Positions 50,301 to 61,000 of a stretch of DNA of 64,000 nt are shown here, one piece after another. This DNA is from Sphaerolaimus hirsutus (lineage: Eukaryota; Nematoda; Chromadorea; Monhysterida; Sphaerolaimidae): contig OZ038452.1 in assembly GCA_964036195.1 (NCBI GenBank), positions 29,771,785-29,835,784 on the forward strand, in the 5' to 3' direction. Below the pieces are notes generated by a model. It saw only the letters and a list, made by a program, of their open reading frames with translations. It made no database searches and was not told the origin of the DNA. Each line of letters begins with the position of its first letter. Position 1 is the first letter of the stretch. A program made the position numbers and the translations under genes.

Positions 50301-53300
50301 CCAGAAAAACGATTTTATGCCCGGCGATAAAACAGTGCAGAAGGTTCACGTTTTTGGAGACTTTTTTGGGATGTTTTGAAAGTTCGCAGGCGGAGAAGTA
50401 AAAAAAAGACATTTTAAAAGTGAGAAGTAAGAAGCGAAGTAAACTTTATACTTTTCATTTCACTTATTCTCACTTCTTAATTATCACCTTCTCATCACTT
50501 CTGGCATTGGCCCGTAGTGCAAATCCTGTGCTTTAGTAGACAAGCGTAGTGATGTGAAAAGCGCCAGGGCTCTGGCACAAGCGCCATGGTGCTTTTCAAA
50601 CTGCAGACGCGAAGCGCCAATGGCGTTAGAGTGTGCCAGTGGCGCCATGGCGTGGCGCCTACGAATGGCGCCAGCGCCATGGCGCCATTCCCCTACCACA
50701 GGGCATAAATTTTAGGGGGGGGGGCGCCGCCCCCCCCCGTTCGCCGAGCTCCGTATACAATCCCCCCCCTCAAAAATACTGGCTACGTCCCTGCATACGA
50801 CGAAAGAAAAATGGCGCCAAGTGCACTTTTTGCGTTGGCGCTAGCGCCAGGCGCCATTTTCGTGGCGCTTTAACACCACTGAACAAGTGACAATAGTTTT
50901 CCAGATTTGCGGCGTGAGTCAAGTGAAAATTTTCAAAGATTGGCCGGGCGCTTACAAAAAAGAGCGGTATTTCTCCCCGTCGAAAGATATGGCACTGTTG
51001 AAATTGGACTGCCATTTGAGGTGACAATTTTTTCATTTTTTTATATTGGGAAATGTTTGTAGGAAAAAAAGGTACATAACTACCCTAAATCCTCGAATAA
51101 GACCACAGCGGAGTTATTTTTTCCTCAGACGTTTTGGAGGGGGGAGTTATTCAAGGGAAGGGGGAGTTATTCGAGGGAGGGGTTATTTTTTCCTCGTAAA
51201 ACTTTAACTTGATTCATTGTATGGGTGGAGTCTGTAAACTCATGTAATTCAGGTATTTAATTGTCCAACAAGAATAAAAAGATGTGTATACACTGCATAC
51301 ACATCATGTAAACACCTTCCCGATCAAGTCCGGCCCCCCATTTTTTATTTTACTTCTGACGTCCTATCTCCTGTTCTAGGACGCGCCAGAAGCTGAAACT
51401 TGGGGTAGATATTGGCGCAACCCCCCTCTACTTCGCATGAATTGAAGGGGTTGCAACGACCCCCTACAGGGTGGGTCGCCGAGTGCAAAAAAAATTTGCA
51501 GCTTTTTTAGTGTCCCACACAGGTCCGGCCCCCACTGATTTCTTTCACTGCGGGTGCCGTACCTCCACCTGTAAGAGGGGTATAAATCTAAATTTTGGGG
51601 ATGTGTCGCCAACACCCCTCCCCTACTATACACTGGCCAGCCGGTCTTTGGCAACTCACCACAGTGTGGGGTGCAAAGTTTAAAATTTATTAAAATGTTA
51701 CTGTCCCACACAAGTACAGCATCCAATTGAATTTCAAAAAATGGACACTTTTGTGTTGTTTTAACACTAATGTGGTTGACAATGTGAAATAAACATGAAA
51801 TATCCTCTAAAAAATATCTTATTCGACCTAAAACTGCCCACCACATGACCCCTTCCCCCCAAGTGGGTGGCAAAAATCAATTTTTACAACTTTTTCATCA
51901 GACACTTGAACTGCTGGTTTACAATGATTTATAGAGGAGGGTTAAAGGTTTCAAATTGTGTAAAAAACCTTCCCTCAAAAATGCCTTCATAATAAAATTT
52001 GCTGAGGGTGAATTTCAAATTGTGAATTTTGCCTATTTTTGTTCCTGCAATGATGTCATTTTTACAATTTGAAATTCACCCCCAGCAAATTTTCTTATGA
52101 AGGCATTTTTGAGGTAAGGTTTTTTACACAATTTGAAACCTTTAACCCTCCTCTATAAATCATTGTAAACCAGCAGTTCAAGTGTCTAACTAAAAGTTGT
52201 AAAAAGTGATTTTTTTGTCACCCACTTGGGGGAAGGGGTTCATGTGGTGGCCAGTTTGAGGTCGGATAAGATATTTTTTAGAGGATATTTCATGCTTATT
52301 TCACATTGTCAACCACATTAGTGTTAAAACAACACAAAAGTGTCCATTTTTTGAAATTCAATTGGATGCTGGACTTGTGTGGGACAGTAACATTTTAATA
52401 AATTTCAAACTTTGCACCCCACACTGTGGTGAGTTGCCAAAAACCGCCTGGCCAGTGTATAGTAGGGGAGGGGTGTTGGCGACACATCCCCAAAAATTTT
52501 AGATCTATACCCCTCCCACAGCTGGAGATACGGGACCCGCAGTGTAAGAAATCAACCGGGGGCCGGACCTGTGCGGGACAGTGAAAACGCTGCAAACTTT
52601 TTTCACATATATGGCGACCCCCTCTATAGTGAGTCGCCGCTGCCCCATTTATTCATGTGGGGTAGTGAGGGGTTGCGCCTATATACCACCCAAGTTTTAG
52701 TTTTCCACCCCTCCGGCAACCGGAGATATGGCCTGCGAAGTGAAAAAAAAAATAGGCGGCCGGACTTGATCGGGAAGGTGTTTATCTGCTGTCGCTGCTC
52801 AGGCTAATATTCTTTTGTATTTCTGTATTGTATCGTTTTCATCCAGAGGGGCGTTATTCAAGAGGGGGGAGTTATTCGACGGGGGAGTTATTTTTTCCTC
52901 ACCTTGCAAACCGGGGGCAGTTATTCGAGGGGGGTCTTATTCGAGGATTTGCGGTAGTCAAGTATTGACACGATGGCGCTGGCGCTTTTGAGTGTTCAGA
53001 ATTTGTGTTTCTTCATGATATGTTTATTATCCAAACGTAAACTCTAAAGCCCGTATACGTAAAAGAGATATTTTTCAAACAATCAGTTGAAAATGAAGTG
53101 CCACCACTGCATCTAAGCGGTCCATTTTTTCGTTTATTGATCAAAAGATGGTACAAAACAACTTTTTAACGCATTTCAAAAAAATCAGCTGGACAGATGA
53201 AATTCGACCAGTATGTTTGGCTGAAAAAGGGACGACATTTTTCACTGACAAAAAAATGGTGCTCACTGGATGGGGAAAAACTGGAGGTAAATTTTTCATG

Positions 53301-55078
53301 TGCAAAATAGAATTTGCAAAAAAGATTTCATTATAAATACCGCCACCCTTTCAATTTCAGACTGGGAATTAGGTAGCAAGGTTTTAAAGCAAATCGTTGT
53401 GGATGTTGAAGGTGAGCATGGATATGAAAAGAACATGATTTCGTTGGCTGGCGATCAATATGGAGCATGCACTGTATGTGATTTTGTGAATATGTGTAAT
53501 TTTCAATTTCAGTGTGATTGTGCACGATGGAAATTTTGTTTAATACCGGATAAATATTCTACAGGAAAATACAGTTGAACAAACCGGTGCAATTCCCTTT
53601 GTGATGCTTTTTTGCATAAAATGGCTAAGAATTCCAGTGTGAGTAAATACTATAAATTTGTGTACTAAACTTTACCTATCAAACATAGTTTCCATCCTAT
53701 CACGTGCATATAACATCCCCACATCCACACAAATAACATATACGCGTGGATATAACACCCAGGGTGACAGCGGTGGTCCAGCAAATGCATTGAAAGATGG
53801 CAAATGGTATGTGGCTGGAATTGCTACACTGGTCATAGGAGAGTTAGTTTATGGATTTTTTCTGTTTATGTTCATGGAGTTTGAGTATTCCGGAAAAAAT
53901 GGGACGGTGACGTTTTTTCAGAGTTGTTTAAAATACTAAGCAAATTCAAAGTATAAGTAAACGTAAAGTATTTTTTCTCTCCCCCCCCTGAGTACAGAAA
54001 ACATTAATTATCGAGTAAACTTGAATACATTTTAACAACTATACATTTTTGTCACCCTTAAAAAATGTCAGGATGCAAGGATTTTACGCATTTTGTGTCT
54101 GGGTTCGGACTGAAATTGTTTCAGCCGCTTATGATATTTATTCACATTTCAAATTCAGTGTCAATTGTGAAGTGAAAATGTAAATGCCTAGGCCGCTGAA
54201 TTATGCTCACACAGGATAACATTCACAATAGTTGACGGCCCAAAATTTCGGAACCCAACTTCTCTGTTTTGAACAAGTTTGAGTTTACAACAAATGAATC
54301 ATTCTCGATCTTTGTCAACAGTAGTTGACAGACTTCTCATTCCGGTAAACTGAAATGCGTCCAAAGCTGATTGACTAGTTTCCGAAATTTCTGACCTAAA
54401 TTAGTGTGCGTTGAATTTTTGTATTTTTTATATACCGTATTTCCTCGAAATACCTCCCGGGGGGTGATTGTTTCATAGTGCTCCTGAGAGGGGGGGGGTT
54501 AAACGACGGGGGGTTATTGTTTCACAGGAAATTTTTTTGAAATCCTAGTACAAAATCGTGGTTTGTGATGTGCGCTGGGGTAGAAAATTGCATCAATAAC
54601 TGACATGTATCAACTCCTGTATACAAATATTAGTACGTAGATGGTATAAACACTGTTCTAACGTGATTCCAACATTGTTTTAACGTGTGTTCTGCACTAC
54701 GCAGAACACAAACTGCAGTATTCGTCATGTACGTTCTCTTTACACTCAATCTGGGGGGGGTATTTCGAGGGGGGGTGATTGTTTCATAGTGGTCTCGATA
54801 GGGGGGGGGGGCAAACGAAGGGGGGGTGTATTTCGAGGGGGGGGGGGGTATTTCGAGGAAATACAGTAAGTCATAACAACAAAAACATGTTGACCTTCTT
54901 TCAGCATGACTGGCGCGAAATGCAATGCTGCAAAGGTTTTTTTATTTTTTTTTATTTTTCTGATGTTTTCTACACAATATTCTTAATTTTTGTTTCCATC
55001 CAGGGTACTTCTGTTTACACAACGCCTGGGGCCGATCAATATATTGATTGGATACACAAAGAAATAGTGCAAATGTAA
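47381..55078 (+). CDS. Secreted S1-family (chymotrypsin-fold) serine peptidase, 8 exons
   Basis: Endopeptidase with an intact His-Asp-Ser triad. Exons: 47381-47417 (provisional), 48858-49005, 50202-50343, 50905-51020, 53189-53286, 53361-53473, 53763-53831, 55004-55078; phases agree and give 265 aa, normal for the family. Exon 1 encodes the short hydrophobic start [12 protein letters not shown], joined to TGIVGGNEA. Exon 2 has VLTAAHCV (catalytic H59) and the Cys pair CGGS/AHC. Exon 4 has [11 protein letters not shown] (D137). Exon 5 has IRPVCL and VLTGWGKTG. Exon 7 opens GDSGGP (S221), and exon 8 ends [17 protein letters not shown]. The residue six before the serine, at the base of the S1 pocket, is Gly, not the Asp of trypsin, so no trypsin-like specificity is claimed. 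Oddities: no Arg/Lys before IVGG and no obvious propeptide, and the Cys that normally pairs with the one in GACT (C217) is absent, so a propeptide exon or a small exon between 53831 and 55004 may be missing. Introns hold nested palindromic elements. Confidence 0.88.
47440..47940. mobile_element. hAT-like element with CATAGTTGTTAAAACG end, copy 1
   Basis: Starts CATAGTTGTTAAAACGTA and is built from TTTACGTTTACTC and TACTCGAGTAC words. The right end is less clear than in the copy at 61528-62030. It lies in the first protease intron. Confidence 0.7.
48335..48520. mobile_element. Family O palindromic element, copy 1
   Basis: GGCAGGCCTGATACGCACA left and TGTGCGTATCAGTGCACCCC right, with TTGACACTTTTTCAAGTGA arms. 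It is the shorter relative of 55345-55570. Upstream of protease exon 2. Confidence 0.8.
49066..49768. mobile_element. Family D TA-flanked MITE, copy 4, host of a family H insertion
   Basis: CCGTATTTCCTCGAATTACC and complement with TA flanks. Split by 49213-49677; the unbroken relative is 62921-63180. In protease intron 2. Confidence 0.88.
49213..49677. mobile_element. Family H palindromic element nested in family D copy 4
   Basis: AGCGGCGTTTACACTG left and CAGTGTAAACGCAGCT right. Long, nearly perfect arms centre on GAGCCTCGTTAACGAGGCTC near 49450. The matching empty site is CACAGTAAGTGTTTTG at 63071-63086. Confidence 0.9.
50550..50880. mobile_element. GCGCC-rich element with an internal family B right end
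   Basis: Starts TAGTGATGTGAAAAGCGCC and ends near GGCGCTTTAACACCACT. It contains GGCGCC words, G/C runs and TGGCTACGTCCCTG, the family B terminus, so one type has probably inserted in the other. Just before protease exon 4. Confidence 0.65.
51083..52954. mobile_element. Family E TA-flanked element, host of a family F insertion
   Basis: CCCTAAATCCTCGAATAAGA left and TCTTATTCGAGGATTTGCGG right, TA on both sides. Interrupted by 51311-52782. Fills most of protease intron 4. Confidence 0.85.
51311..52782. mobile_element. Family F TA-flanked palindrome, 1.47-kb copy
   Basis: AACACCTTCCCGATCAAGTC left and GACTTGATCGGGAAGGTGTT right. The arms pair along most of their length, centring near 52045 between GGTGAATTTCAAATTG and CAATTTGAAATTCACC. 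Confidence 0.9.
54435..54866. mobile_element. Family D TA-flanked MITE, copy 5
   Basis: CCGTATTTCCTCGAAATACC left and TTTCGAGGAAATACAG right (one base changed), TA flanks. Lies in the last protease intron, next to a family C-type repeat (54215-54410). Confidence 0.85.
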
Positions 55079-55344
55079 AGGAATTCCGGGATTTGAGGAA
55101 TTGTGGCCACGCCCACTAGTACACCACCGAAATCTAGGAAATAAATAAATCTTTTTGATCACATTTGAGTTTACCAGAATGAATGATTTTGATTGCCGTT
55201 TTTGACAAACTCCTCATTCTGGTCAACTAAAATTGTTTCAAAACTGATTTACCGAGTTTCCCAACTTTTGGTGGTGTACTAGTGTAATACATAGTATTTA
55301 TATCTAGTCGATTGACAGCACACTTTGCACGGAATTCTACCGGG

Positions 55345-55570
55345 GCAGGCCTGATACGCACACGTGCCCGATACGCACATATGCCCGTTTTTTTCACTTG
55401 ACACATTTTCAAGTGATTTTCAGATATGAGTGAAGTGAAAAAGTTTACTAATGTCATTGCGCAACTTTTTTTCACTTTACTCATATCTGAAAATCACTTG
55501 AAAAAGTGTCAAACGAAAAAAACGGGCATATGTGCGTATCGGGCACGTGTGCGTATCAGTGCACGCCCAT
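55345..55570. mobile_element. Family O palindromic element, copy 2
   Basis: GGCAGGCCTGATACGCACA left and TGTGCGTATCAGTGCACGCC right. Arms share CACTTGAAAAAGTGTCAA-like blocks and pair around 55460. Just 3' of the protease gene. Confidence 0.85.
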
Positions 55571-56825
55571 TCTACCGTATCTAAATTGAATAATGACCCA
55601 AAATGTGTTGGCTTCAATATGAGATAAATGAACCCAGAATTATCAAGATTTTATTCATCGAATTATGGTAACTTTTTGTGCAGAGAGTGCAATCCGCTGT
55701 GATAGATTCAAATAGATAATTGTGATCGTTATGAAGAATGGCCAGAATGAAATTTTGAATTATTTTCGGATGTCTTTTAACGAAAAAATAAACAAACAAT
55801 AAAAATTCTATGGAAAATACAATTATTGTAAATATGTGAATATTTACGTATGTATGTAAATCAGTCTTAGATTTATTCATATTCATTTTATGGAAATCAA
55901 GTCAACTCTGTTGAAAAAAGTCACGTGTATAAAAAGTGGTGGAATGCGGAAAATTTCATTTTTGATTGTCAAAAAATCAGGTTTTGCGTTTGGAAGGGGA
56001 AATATCAGCCCAAATTCGATGACCATAAATTTTTTGATCTGGGGAGTTATTCAAGCGGTGTAGGGTTTGGACGGGACATTTTCAAGAATTTTCAAAGCGT
56101 GTGGTAAAATGAAATATTGCGCCCTCCACCAAACACGATTTACAAAAAATTGCAATTGAAAACTCAAACGAAAACAAAACTCTGAATCACTCAAATAAAA
56201 ATAATATTAGAGCCTTTGACTTCACAAGGTGCAACTTAAGTCACCAGTTTTCCAAACATTTGATAATATTGGGGACTTATGTCCAATGAAAACGACTGTC
56301 TTCTCCCATGGTGACATAAATATTTCCTACATGAGAACAAGAGTTCCCTTTGTGGTTAAAATTTTTGTTAGAGTTGTAGGTACTCTGCGGATCGCATGCT
56401 ATGCATTTTTCTGATTAAGAAAATTCCATCATGACATCATCATAAATAAAATAAAAATTGTTCTAAAAAAGAAAAAATGTTTCAGGAATAAAACATGCGT
56501 TGCCTGTTACTAGACTCCCCCTTTTTAAATTTTGCTTTTTTGTGAAAGTGTGTGCATAAGTATCGCGCTGGTGTGTTGGCGGGTGAGACATAAGTATGTT
56601 CAGATGCATATTGTACTGTCCGCGGAGAATGTTAACAAAAAGGTAAAAAAGTTTGAGAGCCTTTCGGAACCAGCCTCCCTTCGGAAAAAATACAGTTATT
56701 TACCATTGGGGAAAACAGTCATTACTATGGGACATAAGTCCCCAATCGATATATCCTGCACCTTTCAGTTTCAAAGGCTAATTATTTTTAAAGCCCAACA
56801 AATTTTTGTCTCACATTTCAAATTA

Positions 56826-58003
56826 CCGTAAGTCATCGAATTAGACCACTGGCAGGGTTGGTTTTATAAAAATTCATTTTAGTAAAATTGTATAAAAATT
56901 GTATAAAAATTTTATTTTATTTTAATTTTATTCTTGTTTCATTTTATTTTATTTTATTTTATTCCCAAAAGTCATTAATAAAATAAAATGACACATTTTA
57001 CAAAAATTTTACAAAAATTGTACAAAAATTTTACAAAAAATCAGAAATATGCATGCAAGGCCAGAAAAATGTTATAAATAATTTGACCTATACATGAAAA
57101 ACCTGTGACAAATTTTTCCCTTACTTTTCAAAAGTTGCATGCAGTATATATTGTTAGCTAGCTGCAAGTGTAAAGTTACAATTATTGATAAGAATGGTTT
57201 GCATTTTCAATAGAAGGACTACTGGAGTGTGCTTGGCACATTTGTAAAATGTCATGCAAAGTATCAATTGTCATGCAAAATGTCAAGTGTCATGTAAAAT
57301 TTCAAGCAAAGTGGCAATTGTCATGACAAATGTCATGCAAAGTGTGAATTGTGTATCCAAATCTTGTGTTTTTGTATCCATAGTATGTTTTAGATCCAAA
57401 TCTTGTGTTTTTGTATCCAAATGTTAACATAAAATTTGGAGTCAACAACAACATAATTTGGATACAAAACATAAGATTTCGAAATTAAACATGAGATTTG
57501 AGCACAATTTGCTTGACAATTGATACTTTAATTTTTACATGTCATGACGATTTACACTTTACTTTACATTTGTCATGACAATTGACACTTTGCATGTCAT
57601 TTTACATGACATTTGACACTTTACAATGCTTGGGACTGCCCCCAGATCCATGAATAAACAGGTAGAGACTCAAGCAATAAAACAAAATTTTACAAAAAAA
57701 TATGAATTTTTATACAATTTTACAAAAAAACGAATTTTTATACAATTTTACAAAAATTTTACAAAAATTCGAATTTTTATACAATTTTTATTTTTATTCT
57801 TAAATTTTCCATTTTATTTTATTTTATTTTATTCTTGAATATTCCATTTTATTTTTATTTTATTTTTATTTTTTTCTGAGATTTTGCCAACCCTGACCAC
57901 TGGGAAGTTGTTTCATCAGATTTTTGACTGGGACATTTTTTCCTCAGTGAATTGATAAAGGGGGAGTTATTCAAGCTGAGTGGATCTATTCGAGGATTTA
58001 CCG
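56826..58003. mobile_element. Family E-type TA-flanked element, host of a hAT-like insertion
   Basis: CCGTAAGTCATCGAATTAGA left and ATTCGAGGATTTACCG right, TA on both sides. Its right end overlaps the last open frame of the zinc-finger gene. Confidence 0.8.
56853..57895. mobile_element. hAT-like element with an ATTTTATTTTATAC body
   Basis: Ends CAGGGTTGG / CCAACCCTG and exact 8-bp duplication ACCACTGG (56845-56852, 57896-57903). The outer parts are TTTTATTTTATTTTA and TTTTACAAAAATT words; the middle (57200-57640) is another inverted repeat built of GTCATGCAAAGTGTC words. Confidence 0.92.
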
Positions 58004-61000
58004 TACAAAATATTAGACCTCCTAAAATGTCCAGTGACCACGGCATTTTTGTAAGTTCTCTCATTTTTGTGAAGCAAAACGTGATTTGTCAACTGTTTGC
58101 TGTTTTCGTAGGCTTTTCCGCAATATTGGCACATGTAATTTCTGCGGACGGCCGCCAAATGTAGGGAGTGCGAATTTTGATTGTATTCGTCTCGTGTAGG
58201 TTTGGAGGGCCTAAAATGGCGGCGGATTTTTTTTTTTTTTGGGGGGGGGGGGGGGGTTGTACATTTTTAGGCACTTGTGAAGGGCTGCTTGAAACTGCTG
58301 AAACATGGGTAATAAACTAGGTATACGTTGTTACCGTGACCAAAATGAAGTTCTGGATTAGTGGTGTAATAAGCGCCTGGATTTTGGCGCCAAGCGCCAA
58401 AATTGCCATGGCGTTTTTGATGGCCGTGCACCAATGGCGCCACGGCAAGATAACGCCAAGCGCCATGGCGCTTTCTTGGCGCTAACGCCAGTCGCCGGCA
58501 ACTTGGCGCTTTTACATCACTAGTCTGGATGAAAAAATATTCATAGAAGACCCATGATTAAGGGAATTTTCAAGAAAAAAAAAAACACAATAAAAACGCA
58601 CTTGTCGGAGTAGTCCCTTTCTCCGCAATGTTCATGATATAACAAATCCGTGTACTGTACAAAAGTCCTACCGCAGCCGCACTTGAAACCCTTTTTTCCC
58701 TCGTGCGTACCCATGTGTGCCTGGGGATTAATTATTTATGTTTTAATGAAAAAATTTTTTTTGTATTTGTGTTTTTAAAATTTGAACATTTTTACTGGAG
58801 GTTTGCTATGGTTAAATGATTGCTGCCAAACAGGCGCCAGTTCCGCAAAATGAGAAGTGAAATGGCGAAAGCGAAGAGAAATTACCGTATTACCTCGAAT
58901 TATCCCCCCTTGAATTAACCCCCCCCCCCCTCGAAATACCCCCCCTAAAATTGAGTGTAAAGGGAACGTACATGACAAATCCCGCAGTTTGTGATCTGTA
59001 CAATGCAGAACACACGTTAAAACATATGATTGAGTGATGTTAGGGTAGGGTTTATGTGTATAAACAGTTATATATGCCTATAACCACATATCTATCCATG
59101 TAATTGTTTGATTTTTCTATGTCTGAGTATGGGAAATTTCCGAAAATTTCTGGCGAAATAATAGACCCCCCCTCGAATAACCCCCCCCTCGAATTACCCC
59201 CCCCCTAAAATTTTGCTGGCGAAATAATAAACCCCCTGGGGGTATTTCGAGGTAATACGGTACTTTTTACTTTTATTTTTTACTTCGCATTTGCCAATTC
59301 ACTTGCCGTTTCACTTGGCCTTTGCGCTATTACTTGGCCTTTGCCATTTCACTTCTCACTTCTCATTTTGCGGAACTGGCCCCAGATATACCTATGTATA
59401 CCTACTCGCCGGACCGCTATGCATTTTCCTGGACGCTATTTTACACCTCGACGTCATCATTATTTAAAAAAACATTTAAAAAAAAGTGTTACACTCAGCG
59501 CCGCCTTTTTTTCCTTTTTTTTGTGAAAGTGCGTGCATAAGTATACTCTGCGGACATCACACTTAGTATGGAAACATACCATAACCCATTTGACTAATGA
59601 ACCGAAAATTATACAGTTTTTTCATCACAATATTTAGTTTTTACTGTGGAATAATTTACATTATTTCAAAATTTATGACAAGATTTTGTTCATCAAATTA
59701 CGGTAGGATTCTGCGCATACTCTGCGGTCCGCCGAGTATACCTACACAGCAAAAAATGCGCTGGTGATCTGCTGTGATCTGCGGTGAAGTGCCTTCACCC
59801 AGACGCTCGCAGTCACTTCAACGCACTTCACGAATTTCTGATTTTTTTATTTCTGTAAACAATTTAGTAATAAAATTCGTGAAGTGTCGGTGAAGTGCAT
59901 TCCATCGGTGATCAGGCGTGGTCAGGGTCTGAAGTGTGATCACAAGAGGCACTTCAGACCACTTCAGTGCACTTCACGAGCACATTATTTGCTGTGCTAA
60001 GTCATTTTGGGCACATACTTTGCCTTTCGCGGGGTGCACACTTTTTGACTTCCCAAATGAAATTGAGAAAGCAAAAAATCAAATAAATTCAATCTGGCTG
60101 CCCGACAAAATTCGGAAACACGTCAAACTTATCACCTGCAATTCGGCGTGGTAATGGAACCTCTGGCTGCATTTGTTGCACGCAAAAGTCCTTTCGTCCA
60201 CACCTAAATCCGCATGGGTGCGCATGTGCGCTTGTAGGGTCGTTCTGAAAGTGGGCGGAGTGTGTTATGTTTAACTACTGTATTTACACTGTATATACTC
60301 GAATAAGTGGGCAGTGCTCTATTCCGCATCTAAGCCCATTCCGCATGTTGACCCGGAACACATTTAATTATACCTGGCATGTTGAAAATAGGTAATAAAA
60401 CACATGACCTAGTTATTTTGAAGGTGAAAATCTATAAGAAGTAGGAAAATTAGAGAATTTTGGTGAAAATTAGGGTAAAATTGCTCAAAAGCGCTCCAGA
60501 TAGCTAGATAGTTAGGCAATTTGCGGGTGTGGGGGTGTTCTAGGGAATGTAGCCAAAAAAATTTGCAACAGGGATACCGTATTACCTCGAAATACCCCCA
60601 TGGGGGTTTATTATTTCGCCAGCAAAATTTGAGGGGGGGTTAATTCAAGGGGGGGGGGGGTTTATTCGAGGGGGGTTTTATTATTTCGCCAGTAATTTTC
60701 GTGAAATTCATACTAAAGAATACGCCTTTTCTTACACAAAAACGGTAATAAATGTGAGAAAAGAGGTCATATTTGGGCTATAGATGTACATCTGTACACA
60801 AATGAGCGTATAAGTGTAGCTGCGATGCAAATAAGTAGTAATAAATACATCATGTACATTGCATACATGATGTAAACACCTTCCCGGTCACGTCCGGCAC
60901 CCATTTTTTGATTTTACTTCTCACATCCTATCCCCAGTTCTAGGGCACCCCAGAGGCTGAAACTTGGGGGAGATATTGGCGCAACCCCCTCTACTTCGCA

